Part shown: one piece after another, positions 26,074 through 34,678 of the stretch
Numbering within the stretch: position 1 is the stretch's first letter
Layout of the letters: every line of letters starts with the position of its first letter
Origin: Sphingomonadales bacterium
Lineage (GTDB): Bacteria; Pseudomonadota; Alphaproteobacteria; Sphingomonadales; Sphingomonadaceae
Assembly: GCA_016714795.1 (NCBI GenBank)
Contig: JADKCA010000004.1
Location: 310,001-374,000 of the forward strand
DNA: 64,000 nucleotides
Direction of reading: 5' to 3'
The notes under the pieces: model-generated
What the model was told of the DNA's origin: nothing
Database searches by the model: none
What the model saw: the letters and a program-made list of their open reading frames with translations, nothing else
Translations under genes and position numbers: made by a program

Positions 26074-26985
26074 ATGGCGATGACGCGCACCCTGACGCAT
26101 CTTGAGCGGCTAGAGGCCGAGAGCATCCACATCATGCGCGAAGTCGTGGCGGAATCGGAAAAGCCGGTCATGCTCTACAGCGTCGGCAAGGACAGCGCGG
26201 TGATGCTGCATCTGGCGCGCAAGGCCTTTTATCCTTCACCCCCGCCATTCCCGCTGATGCATGTCGATACGACCTGGAAGTTTCAGGACATGTACAAATT
26301 GCGCGACCGGATGGCGAAGGAGAGCGGCATGGAACTGCTCGTCTATCACAATCAGGAAGCGATGGATCGCGGCATCAACCCGTTCGATCACGGCCCGCTT
26401 CATACCGATATGTGGAAGACCGAGGGCCTCAAGATGGCGCTTGACCATTATGGCTTTGACGCCGCCTTTGGCGGCGCGCGGCGCGATGAGGAAAAGAGCC
26501 GCGCCAAGGAGCGCATCTTCTCCTTCCGCACGGCCAGCCATGGCTGGGACCCCAAGAATCAGCGCCCTGAGCTGTGGAACCTCTACAATGCCCGCAAGGC
26601 CAAGGGCGAGAGCATCCGCATCTTCCCGATCTCGAACTGGACCGAGCTCGACATCTGGCAATATATCCATCTGAACGACATCCCCATCGTCCCGCTCTAC
26701 TTCTCGGCACCGCGGCCGACGGTGGAGCGCGATGGGCTGCTGCTGATGGTCGATGATGACCGCTTCCCGCTGCGCGCGGGCGAGGTTCCGGTGGAGCGCA
26801 GCATCCGCTTCCGCACGCTCGGCTGCTATCCGCTGACGGGTGCCGTGGAGAGCGAAGCGAAGACGCTGCCCGAAGTGATTCAGGAAATGCTGCTGACCAC
26901 CACCTCCGAACGGCAAGGCCGGATCATCGACAAGGATGGCGGCGATGCCAGCATGGAGAAGAAGAAGCAGGAAGGGTATTTCTGA
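26074..26985 (+). CDS. cysD: Sulfate adenylyltransferase subunit 2
   Basis: The 303-residue ATP-sulfurylase subunit that makes adenosine 5'-phosphosulfate from sulfate and ATP with CysN. The PP-loop motif is YSVGKDSAVMLHLARKAF near residues 32-49. Other conserved stretches are HVDTTWKFQDMY, GARRDEEKSRAKERIFSFR and TLGCYPLTGAVES. An ATG at 26074 and another at 26080 are both possible; the first follows CGGAGG. It is the first gene of cysD-cysNC-cysQ. Confidence 0.96.
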   Translation: MAMTRTLTHLERLEAESIHIMREVVAESEKPVMLYSVGKDSAVMLHLARKAFYPSPPPFPLMHVDTTWKFQDMYKLRDRMAKESGMELLVYHNQEAMDRGINPFDHGPLHTDMWKTEGLKMALDHYGFDAAFGGARRDEEKSRAKERIFSFRTASHGWDPKNQRPELWNLYNARKAKGESIRIFPISNWTELDIWQYIHLNDIPIVPLYFSAPRPTVERDGLLLMVDDDRFPLRAGEVPVERSIRFRTLGCYPLTGAVESEAKTLPEVIQEMLLTTTSERQGRIIDKDGGDASMEKKKQEGYF

Positions 26986-27017
26986 CGCGCCACGGAATGC
27001 GCCAGCGTTCCGAAGCG

Positions 27018-27093
27018 TCAGCCCCCGCGCCGACGGGGGGTCGAGACCAGAGGCCCATAACCCCAACCCGGCCCTCGCTTTAGCGGGGGCGAC
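27018..27093. repeat. Palindromic repeat between cysD and cysNC
   Basis: The 122-base gap holds nested inverted repeats. CCCCCG at 27022-27027 pairs with CGGGGG at 27034-27039, CCCTCGC at 27072-27078 pairs with GCGGGGG at 27083-27089 with one mismatch, and the outer arms GTCAGCCCCCGC and GCGGGGGCGAC match at 10 of 11. This looks like a dispersed intergenic element that could affect mRNA stability inside the operon. Confidence 0.6.
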
Positions 27094-27107
27094 GAGGGAC
27101 ACAGACA

Positions 27108-29015
27108 ATGACTGACCCCATCTACAAGACCGACGCACTGATCGCCGAAGATATCGACGCCTATCTGGAGACGCACCAGCACAAGAGCCTGTTGCGCTTC
27201 ATCACCTGCGGATCAGTCGATGACGGCAAGTCAACGCTGATCGGGCGGCTGCTGTACGATTCAAAGATGATCTTCGAAGACCAGCTGGCGGCGCTGGAGG
27301 CGGACTCGAAGAAGGTCGGCACGCAAGGGCAGGAGATTGACTTCGCGCTGCTCGTCGATGGCCTCGCCGCAGAGCGCGAACAGGGTATCACCATCGACGT
27401 TGCCTATCGCTTTTTCTCTACCGAAAAGCGCAAGTTCATCGTCGCGGATTGTCCGGGGCATGAGCAATATACGCGCAACATGTTCACCGGAGCCTCGACG
27501 GCGGATCTCGCGGTCATCCTGATCGACGCGCGCAAGGGCGTGCTCGTCCAGACGCGGCGGCATTCCTATCTGTGCAATCTGATCGGCATCAGGAACATCG
27601 TGCTGGCGGTCAACAAGATGGACCTGATCGATTATGATCAGGCGAAATATGAAGCGATTGTCGCCGATTATGCGGCCTTCGCCGCCGAGATTGGCATCAA
27701 GAGCTTCACCGCCATGCCCATCTCCGGCTTCAAGGGCGACAACATCACCGCCAACAGTGCGAACACGCCCTGGTATTCCGGCTTGCCGCTGATGGCGCAT
27801 CTGGAGACGGTCGCGCTCGACAACAGCACCGATCAGGCCAAGCCCTTCCGCCTGCCGGTCCAGTGGGTCAATCGCCCCAATCTCGATTTCCGGGGTTTTT
27901 CCGGCCTGATCGCCACCGGCAGCATCAAGCCCGGCGATGCGGTACGCGTGCTGCCCGGCGGCAAGACGTCTATTGTCACCAAAATCGTGACGCTCGACGG
28001 CGAACAGGATGAAGCCGTTGCAGGCCAGTCGGTCACGCTCTGCTTTGCCGATGAGGTGGATTGCTCGCGCGGCACCGTCATCGCCACGGCAGACGCGCCG
28101 CCCGAAGTGTCCGACCAGTTTGAAGCGACGGTCGTCTGGATGGATGATGACGCGCTCCATGTGGGCCGCTCCTATTGGCTGAAGCTCGGCACGCAAATGG
28201 TGTCTGCCGCCGTCCACGCGCCCAAATACACCGTCAACGTCAACACGATGGAGCATCTGGCGGCGAAAACGCTGGAACTGAACGCGATTGGCGTGGCCGA
28301 ACTCGCGACCGACAAGCCGATCGTTTTCGAACCCTATGCGGACAGCCGCACGCTGGGCGGGTTCATCCTGATCGACAAGATCACCAACCGCACCGTGGGC
28401 GCGGGAATGCTGCACTTCTCCTTGCGGCGCGCGCAGAATGTGCATTGGCAGGCGGTGGACATCACCCGCGACGAGCACGCCCGGATGAAGAATCAGACGC
28501 CGCGCGTATTGTGGTTTACCGGGCTTTCGGGCTCGGGCAAATCCACCATCGCCAATGAAGTGGAAAAGCGGCTCAACCTGATGAACCGCCACACCTTCCT
28601 GCTCGATGGCGACAATGTCCGGCACGGGCTCAACAAGGATCTGGGCTTTACCGAGGCCGACCGCATCGAAAATATCCGCCGCGTGGGTGAGGTTGCCAAG
28701 CTGATGACCGATGCCGGGCTGATCGTGCTCACTGCCTTTATCAGCCCCTTCCGTGCCGAGCGCGACATGGTGCGCGGCATGATGGCCGATGGCGAATTCA
28801 TCGAGATTTTCGTCGATACGCCGCTGGACGTGGCCGAAGCGCGCGACGTGAAGGGCTTGTACAAAAAGGCGCGCAGCGGCGCGCTCAAGAACTTTACCGG
28901 GATCGACAGCCCCTATGAAGCGCCGGTCAGCCCGGAAATCCGGGTGAATACGGTGGACATGAGCGTGGAAGAGGCCGCAGACCATATCATCCGCGCAATC
29001 CTGCCGCTGAAGTGA
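27108..29015 (+). CDS. cysNC: Bifunctional sulfate adenylyltransferase GTPase / APS kinase
   Basis: A 635-residue fusion. Residues 1-440 are the CysN GTPase, with G1 GSVDDGKSTLIGRLLYDS, G3 DCPGHEQYTRNM and NKMD. Residues 450-635 are the CysC adenylylsulfate kinase, with P-loop GLSGSGKSTIA and the FISPFRAERDMVR loop. CysN drives sulfate activation with GTP hydrolysis, and CysC phosphorylates APS to PAPS. Fused CysNC is common in alphaproteobacteria. The GTG/ATG of cysQ overlaps or follows directly. Confidence 0.96.
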   Translation: MTDPIYKTDALIAEDIDAYLETHQHKSLLRFITCGSVDDGKSTLIGRLLYDSKMIFEDQLAALEADSKKVGTQGQEIDFALLVDGLAAEREQGITIDVAYRFFSTEKRKFIVADCPGHEQYTRNMFTGASTADLAVILIDARKGVLVQTRRHSYLCNLIGIRNIVLAVNKMDLIDYDQAKYEAIVADYAAFAAEIGIKSFTAMPISGFKGDNITANSANTPWYSGLPLMAHLETVALDNSTDQAKPFRLPVQWVNRPNLDFRGFSGLIATGSIKPGDAVRVLPGGKTSIVTKIVTLDGEQDEAVAGQSVTLCFADEVDCSRGTVIATADAPPEVSDQFEATVVWMDDDALHVGRSYWLKLGTQMVSAAVHAPKYTVNVNTMEHLAAKTLELNAIGVAELATDKPIVFEPYADSRTLGGFILIDKITNRTVGAGMLHFSLRRAQNVHWQAVDITRDEHARMKNQTPRVLWFTGLSGSGKSTIANEVEKRLNLMNRHTFLLDGDNVRHGLNKDLGFTEADRIENIRRVGEVAKLMTDAGLIVLTAFISPFRAERDMVRGMMADGEFIEIFVDTPLDVAEARDVKGLYKKARSGALKNFTGIDSPYEAPVSPEIRVNTVDMSVEEAADHIIRAILPLK

Positions 29016-29023
29016 GGATGACC

Positions 29024-29758
29024 ATGACCGACGCTGAACTCGCCGCCCATCTGGCCCATGTGGCGGGCAAAATCCTCCTCGAAGTCCGCGATTCGGGCCT
29101 GCTCAGCCTCAAGGCGCTGGGCAAGGCGGGGGACCAGACGGCGAACCAGTTTCTCGTCCATGCGATCCGCGAGCAGCGGCCCGAAGACGGACTGTTGTCC
29201 GAAGAAGAAAAGGACAATGCAGAGCGTCTGGGCAAATCGCGCGTGTGGATCATCGACCCGGTCGATGGCACGCGCGAATATGGCGAGGCCCGGACGGACT
29301 GGGCGGTGCATGTCGCGCTGGCGGTGGATGGCGTGGCGCGCATCGGCGCAGTGGCGCTGCCGGGATTGGGGGGCGTGCTTCGCTCTGATCAGCCGCAGCC
29401 GCTGCCCGCGGCCGTCGCAACGCCCCGCATGGTGGTGAGCCGCACCCGGCCAGCCGCCGAAGCGGTGGCGGTGTCCGAACAAATTGGTGCCGAACTTATC
29501 CCGATGGGCAGCGCCGGGGCCAAGGCGATGGCGGTGGTGCGCGGCGAGGCGGACATCTATCTTCACACCGGCGGGCAATATGAATGGGACAGTTGCGCGC
29601 CCGTGGCTGTTGCAGCCGCGCATGGCCTGCATGTCAGCCGCGTCAATGGATCGCCGCTCGTCTATAATCAGGCGGACACCTACATGCCCGATCTGCTGAT
29701 CTGCCGGAGCGAATGGGCCGAACGCGTGCTCAAGCTGGTCGCGGAGCGGGCCGCATAA
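29024..29758 (+). CDS. cysQ: 3'(2'),5'-bisphosphate nucleotidase
   Basis: A 244-residue inositol-phosphatase-family enzyme that removes the 3' phosphate of PAP, recycling the by-product of sulfate reduction. Metal ligands are seen in GLLSEEEKDN and DPVDGTREY, and the C-terminal motif is WDSCAPVAV. Of the start candidates at 29012 (GTG), 29018 and 29024, the last has GAGG six bases upstream. It ends tail-to-tail with the LysR gene, 6 bases apart. Confidence 0.9.
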   Translation: MTDAELAAHLAHVAGKILLEVRDSGLLSLKALGKAGDQTANQFLVHAIREQRPEDGLLSEEEKDNAERLGKSRVWIIDPVDGTREYGEARTDWAVHVALAVDGVARIGAVALPGLGGVLRSDQPQPLPAAVATPRMVVSRTRPAAEAVAVSEQIGAELIPMGSAGAKAMAVVRGEADIYLHTGGQYEWDSCAPVAVAAAHGLHVSRVNGSPLVYNQADTYMPDLLICRSEWAERVLKLVAERAA

Positions 29759-29764
29759 GAGCAT

Positions 29765-30613
29765 TCATGCAAAAGCCGCGCTGATCGCCACGTCCAGCTG
29801 TGGCGGCGCTGCGGTGCGGGCATTGTCATCACGCCAGACCAGCCCCAGTCGTCGTCTGAAATCATAGCCCTTCAGCGGAATCGCAACGACCCCGGGCGTG
29901 GCGAGCGAGACGGGGGCCGTGGTGACGCCCGCGCCGCTGCGCACCAGCGCCAGACAGCGGTCATCATTGTGCGCCCGGAACAGGAAAAAGGGGCGCACGC
30001 CATGCGCCGTGAAGAAGCGGCTGGTTTCGGCGAGAATTTCGCACGAGCGCCGCGCAATCATGATTTCGCTTGCCACATCGTCGGGCACCAGGTCCGCCCG
30101 CGCAGCCAGGCGATGCCGGTCTGAAACCAGCATGGCATAGCCTTCTTCCAGCACCGCCTCCTGCATCTCGCCATCGCGCAACAGGGTGAACGCGGCATCC
30201 AGCCGGTGATCTGCCAGACGGCGGCGCAGATCGGCATCGCTGCCCTCGGTCAGTTCCAGCGGCCTTGCATCGGCATAATGGGCGGCAAAGGCAGCAATCC
30301 GGTCGGTCGAAACGGACGCCAACACCCCCAGCCGCAGCGGAGCGGGAGGCGTTGCGCCCAGCCGCGCGACGGATTCGGCCAGATGAAAATCGCGTTCGAT
30401 GGAGCGCGCATGGGCGAGCAGCCGCACGCCCGCTTCGGTCAGCCGGATGGCGCGGCGCTCGCGCAAGACCAGCGCCGTGCCCAATTGCCGCTCCAGATCG
30501 GCAATGCCTGCGGACAAAGTGGGCTGCGTCACGCGCAGTTGCCGGGCGGCGGCGGTGAAACTGCCCTGATCGACAAGCGCCAGAAACTGGCGGAGATGGC
30601 CGCGCTTTATCAT
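29765..30613 (-). CDS. LysR-type regulator divergent from the liu operon
   Basis: A 282-residue LysR-family protein. The N-terminal winged helix-turn-helix reads HLRQFLALVDQGSFTAAARQ followed by LRVTQPTLSAGIADLERQLG. The rest is a periplasmic-binding-protein-like effector domain. It is divergent from isovaleryl-CoA dehydrogenase, with a strong T-N11-A box in between, so it probably controls leucine breakdown as well as itself. Its tail-to-tail position with cysQ also leaves sulfur control possible but less likely. Confidence 0.87.
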   Translation of the reverse strand: MIKRGHLRQFLALVDQGSFTAAARQLRVTQPTLSAGIADLERQLGTALVLRERRAIRLTEAGVRLLAHARSIERDFHLAESVARLGATPPAPLRLGVLASVSTDRIAAFAAHYADARPLELTEGSDADLRRRLADHRLDAAFTLLRDGEMQEAVLEEGYAMLVSDRHRLAARADLVPDDVASEIMIARRSCEILAETSRFFTAHGVRPFFLFRAHNDDRCLALVRSGAGVTTAPVSLATPGVVAIPLKGYDFRRRLGLVWRDDNARTAAPPQLDVAISAAFA

Positions 30614-30627
30614 AGATTAAATCTATG
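30611..30627. promoter_or_regulatory. LysR-type T-N11-A operator
   Basis: CATAGATTAAATCTATG is a perfect palindrome (8 bases each side of a central A). It contains T30613-N11-A30625 and overlaps the ATG of the LysR gene, which points to autoregulation and to control of the divergent liu genes starting at 30711. Confidence 0.6.
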
Positions 30628-30710
30628 CTGAACCGCATGATAAATCAATTTTCCATTGCCAAATTCCAATGTTAGGCTGTGCCCCAACGATGGAGAGGAA
30701 GCCCGACACG

Positions 30711-31877
30711 ATGCGCGCCACACCCGAATTCGATTTTGGCCTGACCGAAAGCGCGATGATGATCCGCGACGCTGCGGGCCGCTTTGCCGATGAACAGATC
30801 ATGCCGCTGGCAGCAGAGATCGACGCCAATGATCGCTTCCCGCGCGAATTGTGGGAGCCGATGGGCACGCTCGGCCTGCACGGCATCACCGTGGAAGAGG
30901 AATATGGCGGGCTGGGCCTGGGCTATCTCGACCATGTCATCGCGGTAGAGGAAGTGAGCCGCGCGTCGGGCGCGGTCGGCCTGTCCTATGGCGCGCATTC
31001 CAATCTGTGCGTCAACCAGATCCGCCGCTGGGGCAATCCGGATCAGAAAGCGAAATATTTGCCCAAACTGATTTCGGGTGAACATCTGGGCAGCCTTGCC
31101 ATGTCGGAAGCGGGGGCAGGGTCTGACGTGGTTTCGATGAAGCTGCGCGCCGATGCCGTGCCCGGCGGATATCGGCTGAATGGTACAAAATTCTGGATCA
31201 CCAACGCCACCTATGCCGATACGCTGGTGGTCTATGCCAAGACTGCGCCGGAGAGCGGATCGCGCGGCATCACGGCCTTTCTGATCGAAAAGGACATGCC
31301 GGGCTTCTCCATCGGCCAGAAAATCGACAAGATGGGGCTTCGGGGAAGTCCTACGGCCGAATTGGTGTTCGACGATTGCTTCGTGCCGGAAGAGCAGATC
31401 ATGGGGCCGCTTCATGGCGGCGTGGGCGTCTTGATGTCTGGCCTTGATTATGAGCGCGTGGTGCTGGCGGGGATGCAGATCGGCATCATGCAGGCCTGTC
31501 TGGATGTCGTCATTCCCTATGTGCGCGAGCGGCGGCAGTTCGGAAAACCGATCGGTTCGTTCCAGCTGATGCAGGCCAAGGTGGCAGACATGTATGTCTC
31601 GATCCAATCGGCACGGGCCTATGTTTATGCCGTGGCGAAGGCGTGCGATGCGGGGCAGACGACGCGCTTCGACGCGGCAGGTGCGATCCTGCTGGCAAGC
31701 GAAAACGCCTTCCGCGCGGCGGGAGAAGCAGTGCAGGCGCTGGGGGGCGCAGGCTATACCAAGGACTGGCCGGTGGAACGATTCCTGCGCGATGCCAAGC
31801 TGCTCGACATTGGCGCGGGCACGAACGAAATCCGGCGGATGCTGATCGGGCGCGAACTGATCGGGGCAGGGGGATGA
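30711..31877 (+). CDS. liuA: Isovaleryl-CoA dehydrogenase
   Basis: A 388-residue acyl-CoA dehydrogenase. Family signatures include YGAHSNLCVNQI, MSEAGAGSDVVSM, KFWITNA, DKMGLRGSP and IGAGTNEIRRMLIGREL. The catalytic Glu sits in GLDYERVVLAG, at the position specific to isovaleryl-CoA dehydrogenase rather than the C-terminal site of most relatives. It converts isovaleryl-CoA to 3-methylcrotonyl-CoA in leucine breakdown, fitting the two methylcrotonyl-CoA carboxylase genes downstream. The ATG at 30711 is preferred; in-frame starts at 30669 and 30690 are less likely. Confidence 0.92.
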   Translation: MRATPEFDFGLTESAMMIRDAAGRFADEQIMPLAAEIDANDRFPRELWEPMGTLGLHGITVEEEYGGLGLGYLDHVIAVEEVSRASGAVGLSYGAHSNLCVNQIRRWGNPDQKAKYLPKLISGEHLGSLAMSEAGAGSDVVSMKLRADAVPGGYRLNGTKFWITNATYADTLVVYAKTAPESGSRGITAFLIEKDMPGFSIGQKIDKMGLRGSPTAELVFDDCFVPEEQIMGPLHGGVGVLMSGLDYERVVLAGMQIGIMQACLDVVIPYVRERRQFGKPIGSFQLMQAKVADMYVSIQSARAYVYAVAKACDAGQTTRFDAAGAILLASENAFRAAGEAVQALGGAGYTKDWPVERFLRDAKLLDIGAGTNEIRRMLIGRELIGAGG

Positions 31878-32167
31878 TCGATTATATCCTGCTGATGCAC
31901 GATGATGCGCGCGCCGAGGCTGATGATGCGGCATGGGCGCGCTATTTCGAACATTTGCATCGCAGCGGTGCGTTTGAAGGCGGCAGCTCCATTGGCGCGG
32001 GGCAGTGCTTTCGCAAGGATGGCGAGCCCGGCCAGGCCAGTGGGCATCTGAGTGGCTTCATCCGGGTCAAGGCCGCCGATCTTGATGCGGCCAAAGCGTT
32101 TCTGGTCGGGAACCCTGTGTATGAACAGGGCGGGACCGTTGAAATCAGGGAATTACCGCATGATTAG
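31874..32167 (+). CDS. YciI-like (YCII/DGPF) small protein
   Basis: A 97-residue protein of the YCII-related ferredoxin-like fold. The beginning MIDYILLMHDDA, a central SSIGAGQCFRKDG and the end KAFLVGNPVYEQGGTVEIRE are typical. The function of these small proteins is mostly unknown. It overlaps the liuA stop (ATGA) and precedes the hairpin before liuB, so it is part of the same operon. Confidence 0.8.
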   Translation: MIDYILLMHDDARAEADDAAWARYFEHLHRSGAFEGGSSIGAGQCFRKDGEPGQASGHLSGFIRVKAADLDAAKAFLVGNPVYEQGGTVEIRELPHD

Positions 32168-32191
32168 AATTGGCGTGACAACGAACCATAT

Positions 32192-32256
32192 CCTTTGCGC
32201 CTTTGCGCCTTTGCGCGAACCCGGTTTTCCCGCGCAAAGCCGCAAAGCCGCAAAGG
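32192..32256. repeat. Long hairpin repeat before liuB that reaches its ribosome-binding site
   Basis: A 26-base arm (32192-32217) built of three CCTTTGCG-like units pairs with 32231-32256 with two mismatches around a 13-base loop. The right arm ends in the AGGGGG that serves as the liuB Shine-Dalgarno (32253-32258). The hairpin could therefore limit translation of liuB. It is probably a dispersed repeat. Confidence 0.7.
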
Positions 32257-32266
32257 GGGCTTGTTC

Positions 32267-33874
32267 ATGAGCGCGCCCATTCTCTCCACGCTCTACAATG
32301 CGGACGATCCGGCGACGCAGGCAAACGCCGCGCATAACCGGTCGTTGCGCGACGATCTGTGGGCCAAGGTCGCCAAGGCAGCGCTGGGGGGCGATGAGAA
32401 GTCGCGTGACCGTCATGTCTCGCGCGGCAAACTCTTGCCGCGCGACCGGGTGGAGCGGCTGCTCGATCCCGGCTCGCCCTTGCTCGAAATCGGCCAGTTG
32501 GCGGCAAACGGCTTGTACAACGATGAAGTTCCCGGCGCAGGCATCATCACTGCGATTGGCCGCGTGTCAGGCCGCCAGTGCATGATCTTCGCCAATGACG
32601 CGACGGTGAAGGGCGGCACTTACTTCCCGATGACGGTCAAGAAGCATCTCCGCGCGCAGGAGATTGCGCAGGAGAACCGGCTGCCGTGCATCTATCTGGT
32701 CGATAGCGGCGGCGCGAACCTGCCCAATCAGGCCGAAGTCTTCCCCGACCGCGACCATTTTGGGCGCTTCTTCTACAATCAGGCGAATATGTCTGCGCGG
32801 CGGATACCGCAGATTGCCGCTGTGATGGGCAGTTGCACGGCAGGCGGGGCCTATGTGCCCGCGATGAGCGATGAAAGCGTGATCGTCCGCAATCAGGGCA
32901 CGATCTTCCTCGCCGGTCCACCCTTGGTGCAGGCGGCGACGGGGGAAGTGATTTCCGCCGAAGATTTGGGCGGGGGCGATTTGCACGCCAAGAAGTCCGG
33001 CGTGGTCGATCATCTGGCGGAGAATGACGAGCATGCGCTGACGATTGTGCGGGATATTGTGTCGCATCTTGGCGGAGCTGCAATAAATAGGGACAGTCCC
33101 CATTTATTGCAGGAGTCGCGTCCACCCAAATATGATGCCGAAGAGCTGTACGGCATCATCCCGCAAGACGTGCGCGCGCCCTATGACGTGCGCGAGGTGA
33201 TCGCGCGGATCGTGGACGGCAGCGAGTTCCACGAATTCAAGGCGCATTACGGCGCGACCTTGGTGTGCGGCTTTGCCCATATCTGGGGCCAGCCGGTCGC
33301 GATCCTTGCCAATAACGGCGTGCTCTTCAGCGAGAGCGCGGTGAAGGGCGCGCACTTCATCCAGCTCGCGCAGCAGCGCGGCGTGCCCTTGCTGTTCCTG
33401 CAGAACATTTCCGGCTTCATGGTCGGCGGCAAATATGAGGCGGAAGGGATCGCCAAGCACGGCGCGAAGCTGGTGACCGCCGTGGCGACGGCGACCGTGC
33501 CCAAAATCACCGTCATCATCGGCGGGTCATTCGGAGCCGGAAACTACGGCATGTGTGGGAGAGCGTATCAGCCGCGCTTCCTCTTCACCTGGCCCAATGC
33601 GCGCATTTCTGTGATGGGCGGGGAACAGGCGGCGTCCGTGCTGGCGACGGTCCACCGCGATGCGGCCAAGTGGTCGCCGGAGGAGGCCGAAGCGTTCAAG
33701 GCTCCGATCCGGCAGAAATATGAGGATGAGGGGAATCCGTACTACGCCACCGCGCGGCTATGGGATGACGGGGTGATTGACCCGGCGCAGACGCGGGATG
33801 TGCTGGGCTTGGCGCTGGCAGCGTGTGCGAACGCGCCGGTTGAGGAGGGACGCTTCGGCGTATTCCGGATGTGA
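32267..33874 (+). CDS. liuB: Methylcrotonyl-CoA carboxylase beta (carboxyltransferase) subunit
   Basis: A 535-residue carboxyltransferase of the methylcrotonyl-CoA carboxylase type, transferring CO2 from biotin to 3-methylcrotonyl-CoA. Signatures are YLVDSGGANLPNQAEVFPD, MGSCTAGGAYVPAM, FLQNISGFMVGGKYE and IIGGSFGAGNYGMCGRAY. Residues of about 272-281 (INRDSPHLLQ) are encoded by a 31-base palindromic repeat (33080-33110) and are unlike the family at this linker. The ATG at 32267 is used; the open frame upstream only reads the hairpin repeat. Confidence 0.93.
   Translation: MSAPILSTLYNADDPATQANAAHNRSLRDDLWAKVAKAALGGDEKSRDRHVSRGKLLPRDRVERLLDPGSPLLEIGQLAANGLYNDEVPGAGIITAIGRVSGRQCMIFANDATVKGGTYFPMTVKKHLRAQEIAQENRLPCIYLVDSGGANLPNQAEVFPDRDHFGRFFYNQANMSARRIPQIAAVMGSCTAGGAYVPAMSDESVIVRNQGTIFLAGPPLVQAATGEVISAEDLGGGDLHAKKSGVVDHLAENDEHALTIVRDIVSHLGGAAINRDSPHLLQESRPPKYDAEELYGIIPQDVRAPYDVREVIARIVDGSEFHEFKAHYGATLVCGFAHIWGQPVAILANNGVLFSESAVKGAHFIQLAQQRGVPLLFLQNISGFMVGGKYEAEGIAKHGAKLVTAVATATVPKITVIIGGSFGAGNYGMCGRAYQPRFLFTWPNARISVMGGEQAASVLATVHRDAAKWSPEEAEAFKAPIRQKYEDEGNPYYATARLWDDGVIDPAQTRDVLGLALAACANAPVEEGRFGVFRM
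33080..33110. repeat. Short palindromic repeat inside liuB (GGGACAGTCCC core)
   Basis: GCAATAAATAGGGAC at 33080-33094 pairs with 33096-33110 around a single A, with one mismatch (33089/33101). The core AATAGGGACAGTCCCCATTT is a known type of dispersed repeat that in other bacteria goes with REP-associated tyrosine transposases. It is read in frame. Confidence 0.75.
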
Positions 33875-34452
33875 TTGTATACGACTTCAACCCAAATAAT
33901 CTTCCAGCAGATTTCCTTAGAGCCGTAGGTTTGGTGATTGCTTGCGCGTCTCAAACTGAGGAAGTCCTGCGCAATTTCATGGGAATCGTATTGGGTGTCG
34001 ATAACATCGAAACCGAAGCGCTCGGAACGCATATGTCATTTCCGATGAAGGATGACATCATTCGGTCAATTCTTGAGCTAAATGCGCCGAGCGCAAGCTT
34101 CGTCGATGAAGTTGACGATATTCTTGATGATATCCGTGATGCCATGCAGCTGAGAAATATCGTCGCTCATAATGAGTTTGCGATCCACCCAGAAACCGCT
34201 GAAATTTTCAGCCTGCGCATAAAGGCGCGGGGCAGCCTTCAATCAGAACTCAAGAAAGTAACTGCCGAAGAACTGCTCGAAACTGCGGATCAAATCTATC
34301 GAGCGGGCATGTCGCTCCAAGACTTCATGCTGAAGAATCACCTCGGCCCCCGATTTCGGAGGACCTCTCCGCGAGCCTCTGAATCGAGGACGAAAAGCAA
34401 GGCAAGCCCGGCGCGACTGAGCACGGTGCCAATTATTGAGATGGAAGCATGA
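33871..34452 (+). CDS. HEPN-like protein of unknown function inside the liu operon
   Basis: A 193-residue mostly helical protein. The stretch MQLRNIVAHNEF (Arg95...His100) fits the R-x4-H motif of HEPN domains, which in several families are RNases. No signal peptide or membrane helix is seen. Base composition is clearly more AT-rich than liuB. It begins with a GTG overlapping the liuB stop (GTGA) and ends overlapping the remnant liuD start (ATGA), so it is tightly fitted between two conserved genes and appears to be a later arrival. It is not recognised as a toxin of a known pair. Confidence 0.6.
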   Translation: MIVYDFNPNNLPADFLRAVGLVIACASQTEEVLRNFMGIVLGVDNIETEALGTHMSFPMKDDIIRSILELNAPSASFVDEVDDILDDIRDAMQLRNIVAHNEFAIHPETAEIFSLRIKARGSLQSELKKVTAEELLETADQIYRAGMSLQDFMLKNHLGPRFRRTSPRASESRTKSKASPARLSTVPIIEMEA

Positions 34453-34508
34453 TCCAATCCCTCCTCATCGCCAATCGTGGCGAAATCGCTTGGCCATTCA
34501 TCCGCACC
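34449..34508 (+). pseudogene. Remnant of the 5' end of liuD
   Basis: Twenty codons reading MIQSLLIANRGEIAWPFIRT match the first twenty codons of the intact biotin carboxylase at 35098, which read IKSLLIANRGEIACRIIRT after the start. By my hand count 47 of 60 bases agree. The frame then runs into a palindromic repeat. The ATG overlaps the upstream stop as expected for an original gene start. It is either a target duplication left by an insertion or the stump of a displaced older liuD. Confidence 0.7.
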
Positions 34509-34510
34509 CA

Positions 34511-34641
34511 AATCCTCCCCGGAACGGGGAGGTGCCCTGAAAGGGCGGAGGGGTCCCAAGTTGGGCGTAGAGCGGTGCAGGTGGAGAGTGGGGACCCCTC
34601 CGTCAGTCCTTCGGACCGCCACCTCCCCGTTCCGGGGAGGA
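34511..34641. repeat. Nested palindromic repeat at the left side of the DUF559 cassette
   Basis: The arm at 34511-34534 (TCCTCCCCGGAACGGGGAGG within it) matches the reverse complement of 34620-34641. Inside, CGGAGGGGTCCC and GGGGACCCCTCCG form a second pair, so the whole 131 bases can fold as a cruciform. A related CCTCCCC/GGGGAGG hairpin lies at the other side of the cassette. Confidence 0.75.
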
Positions 34642-34678
34642 ATTGCAGTTTGGTGTGGCCCGTTCCGGGAAGGAATTG

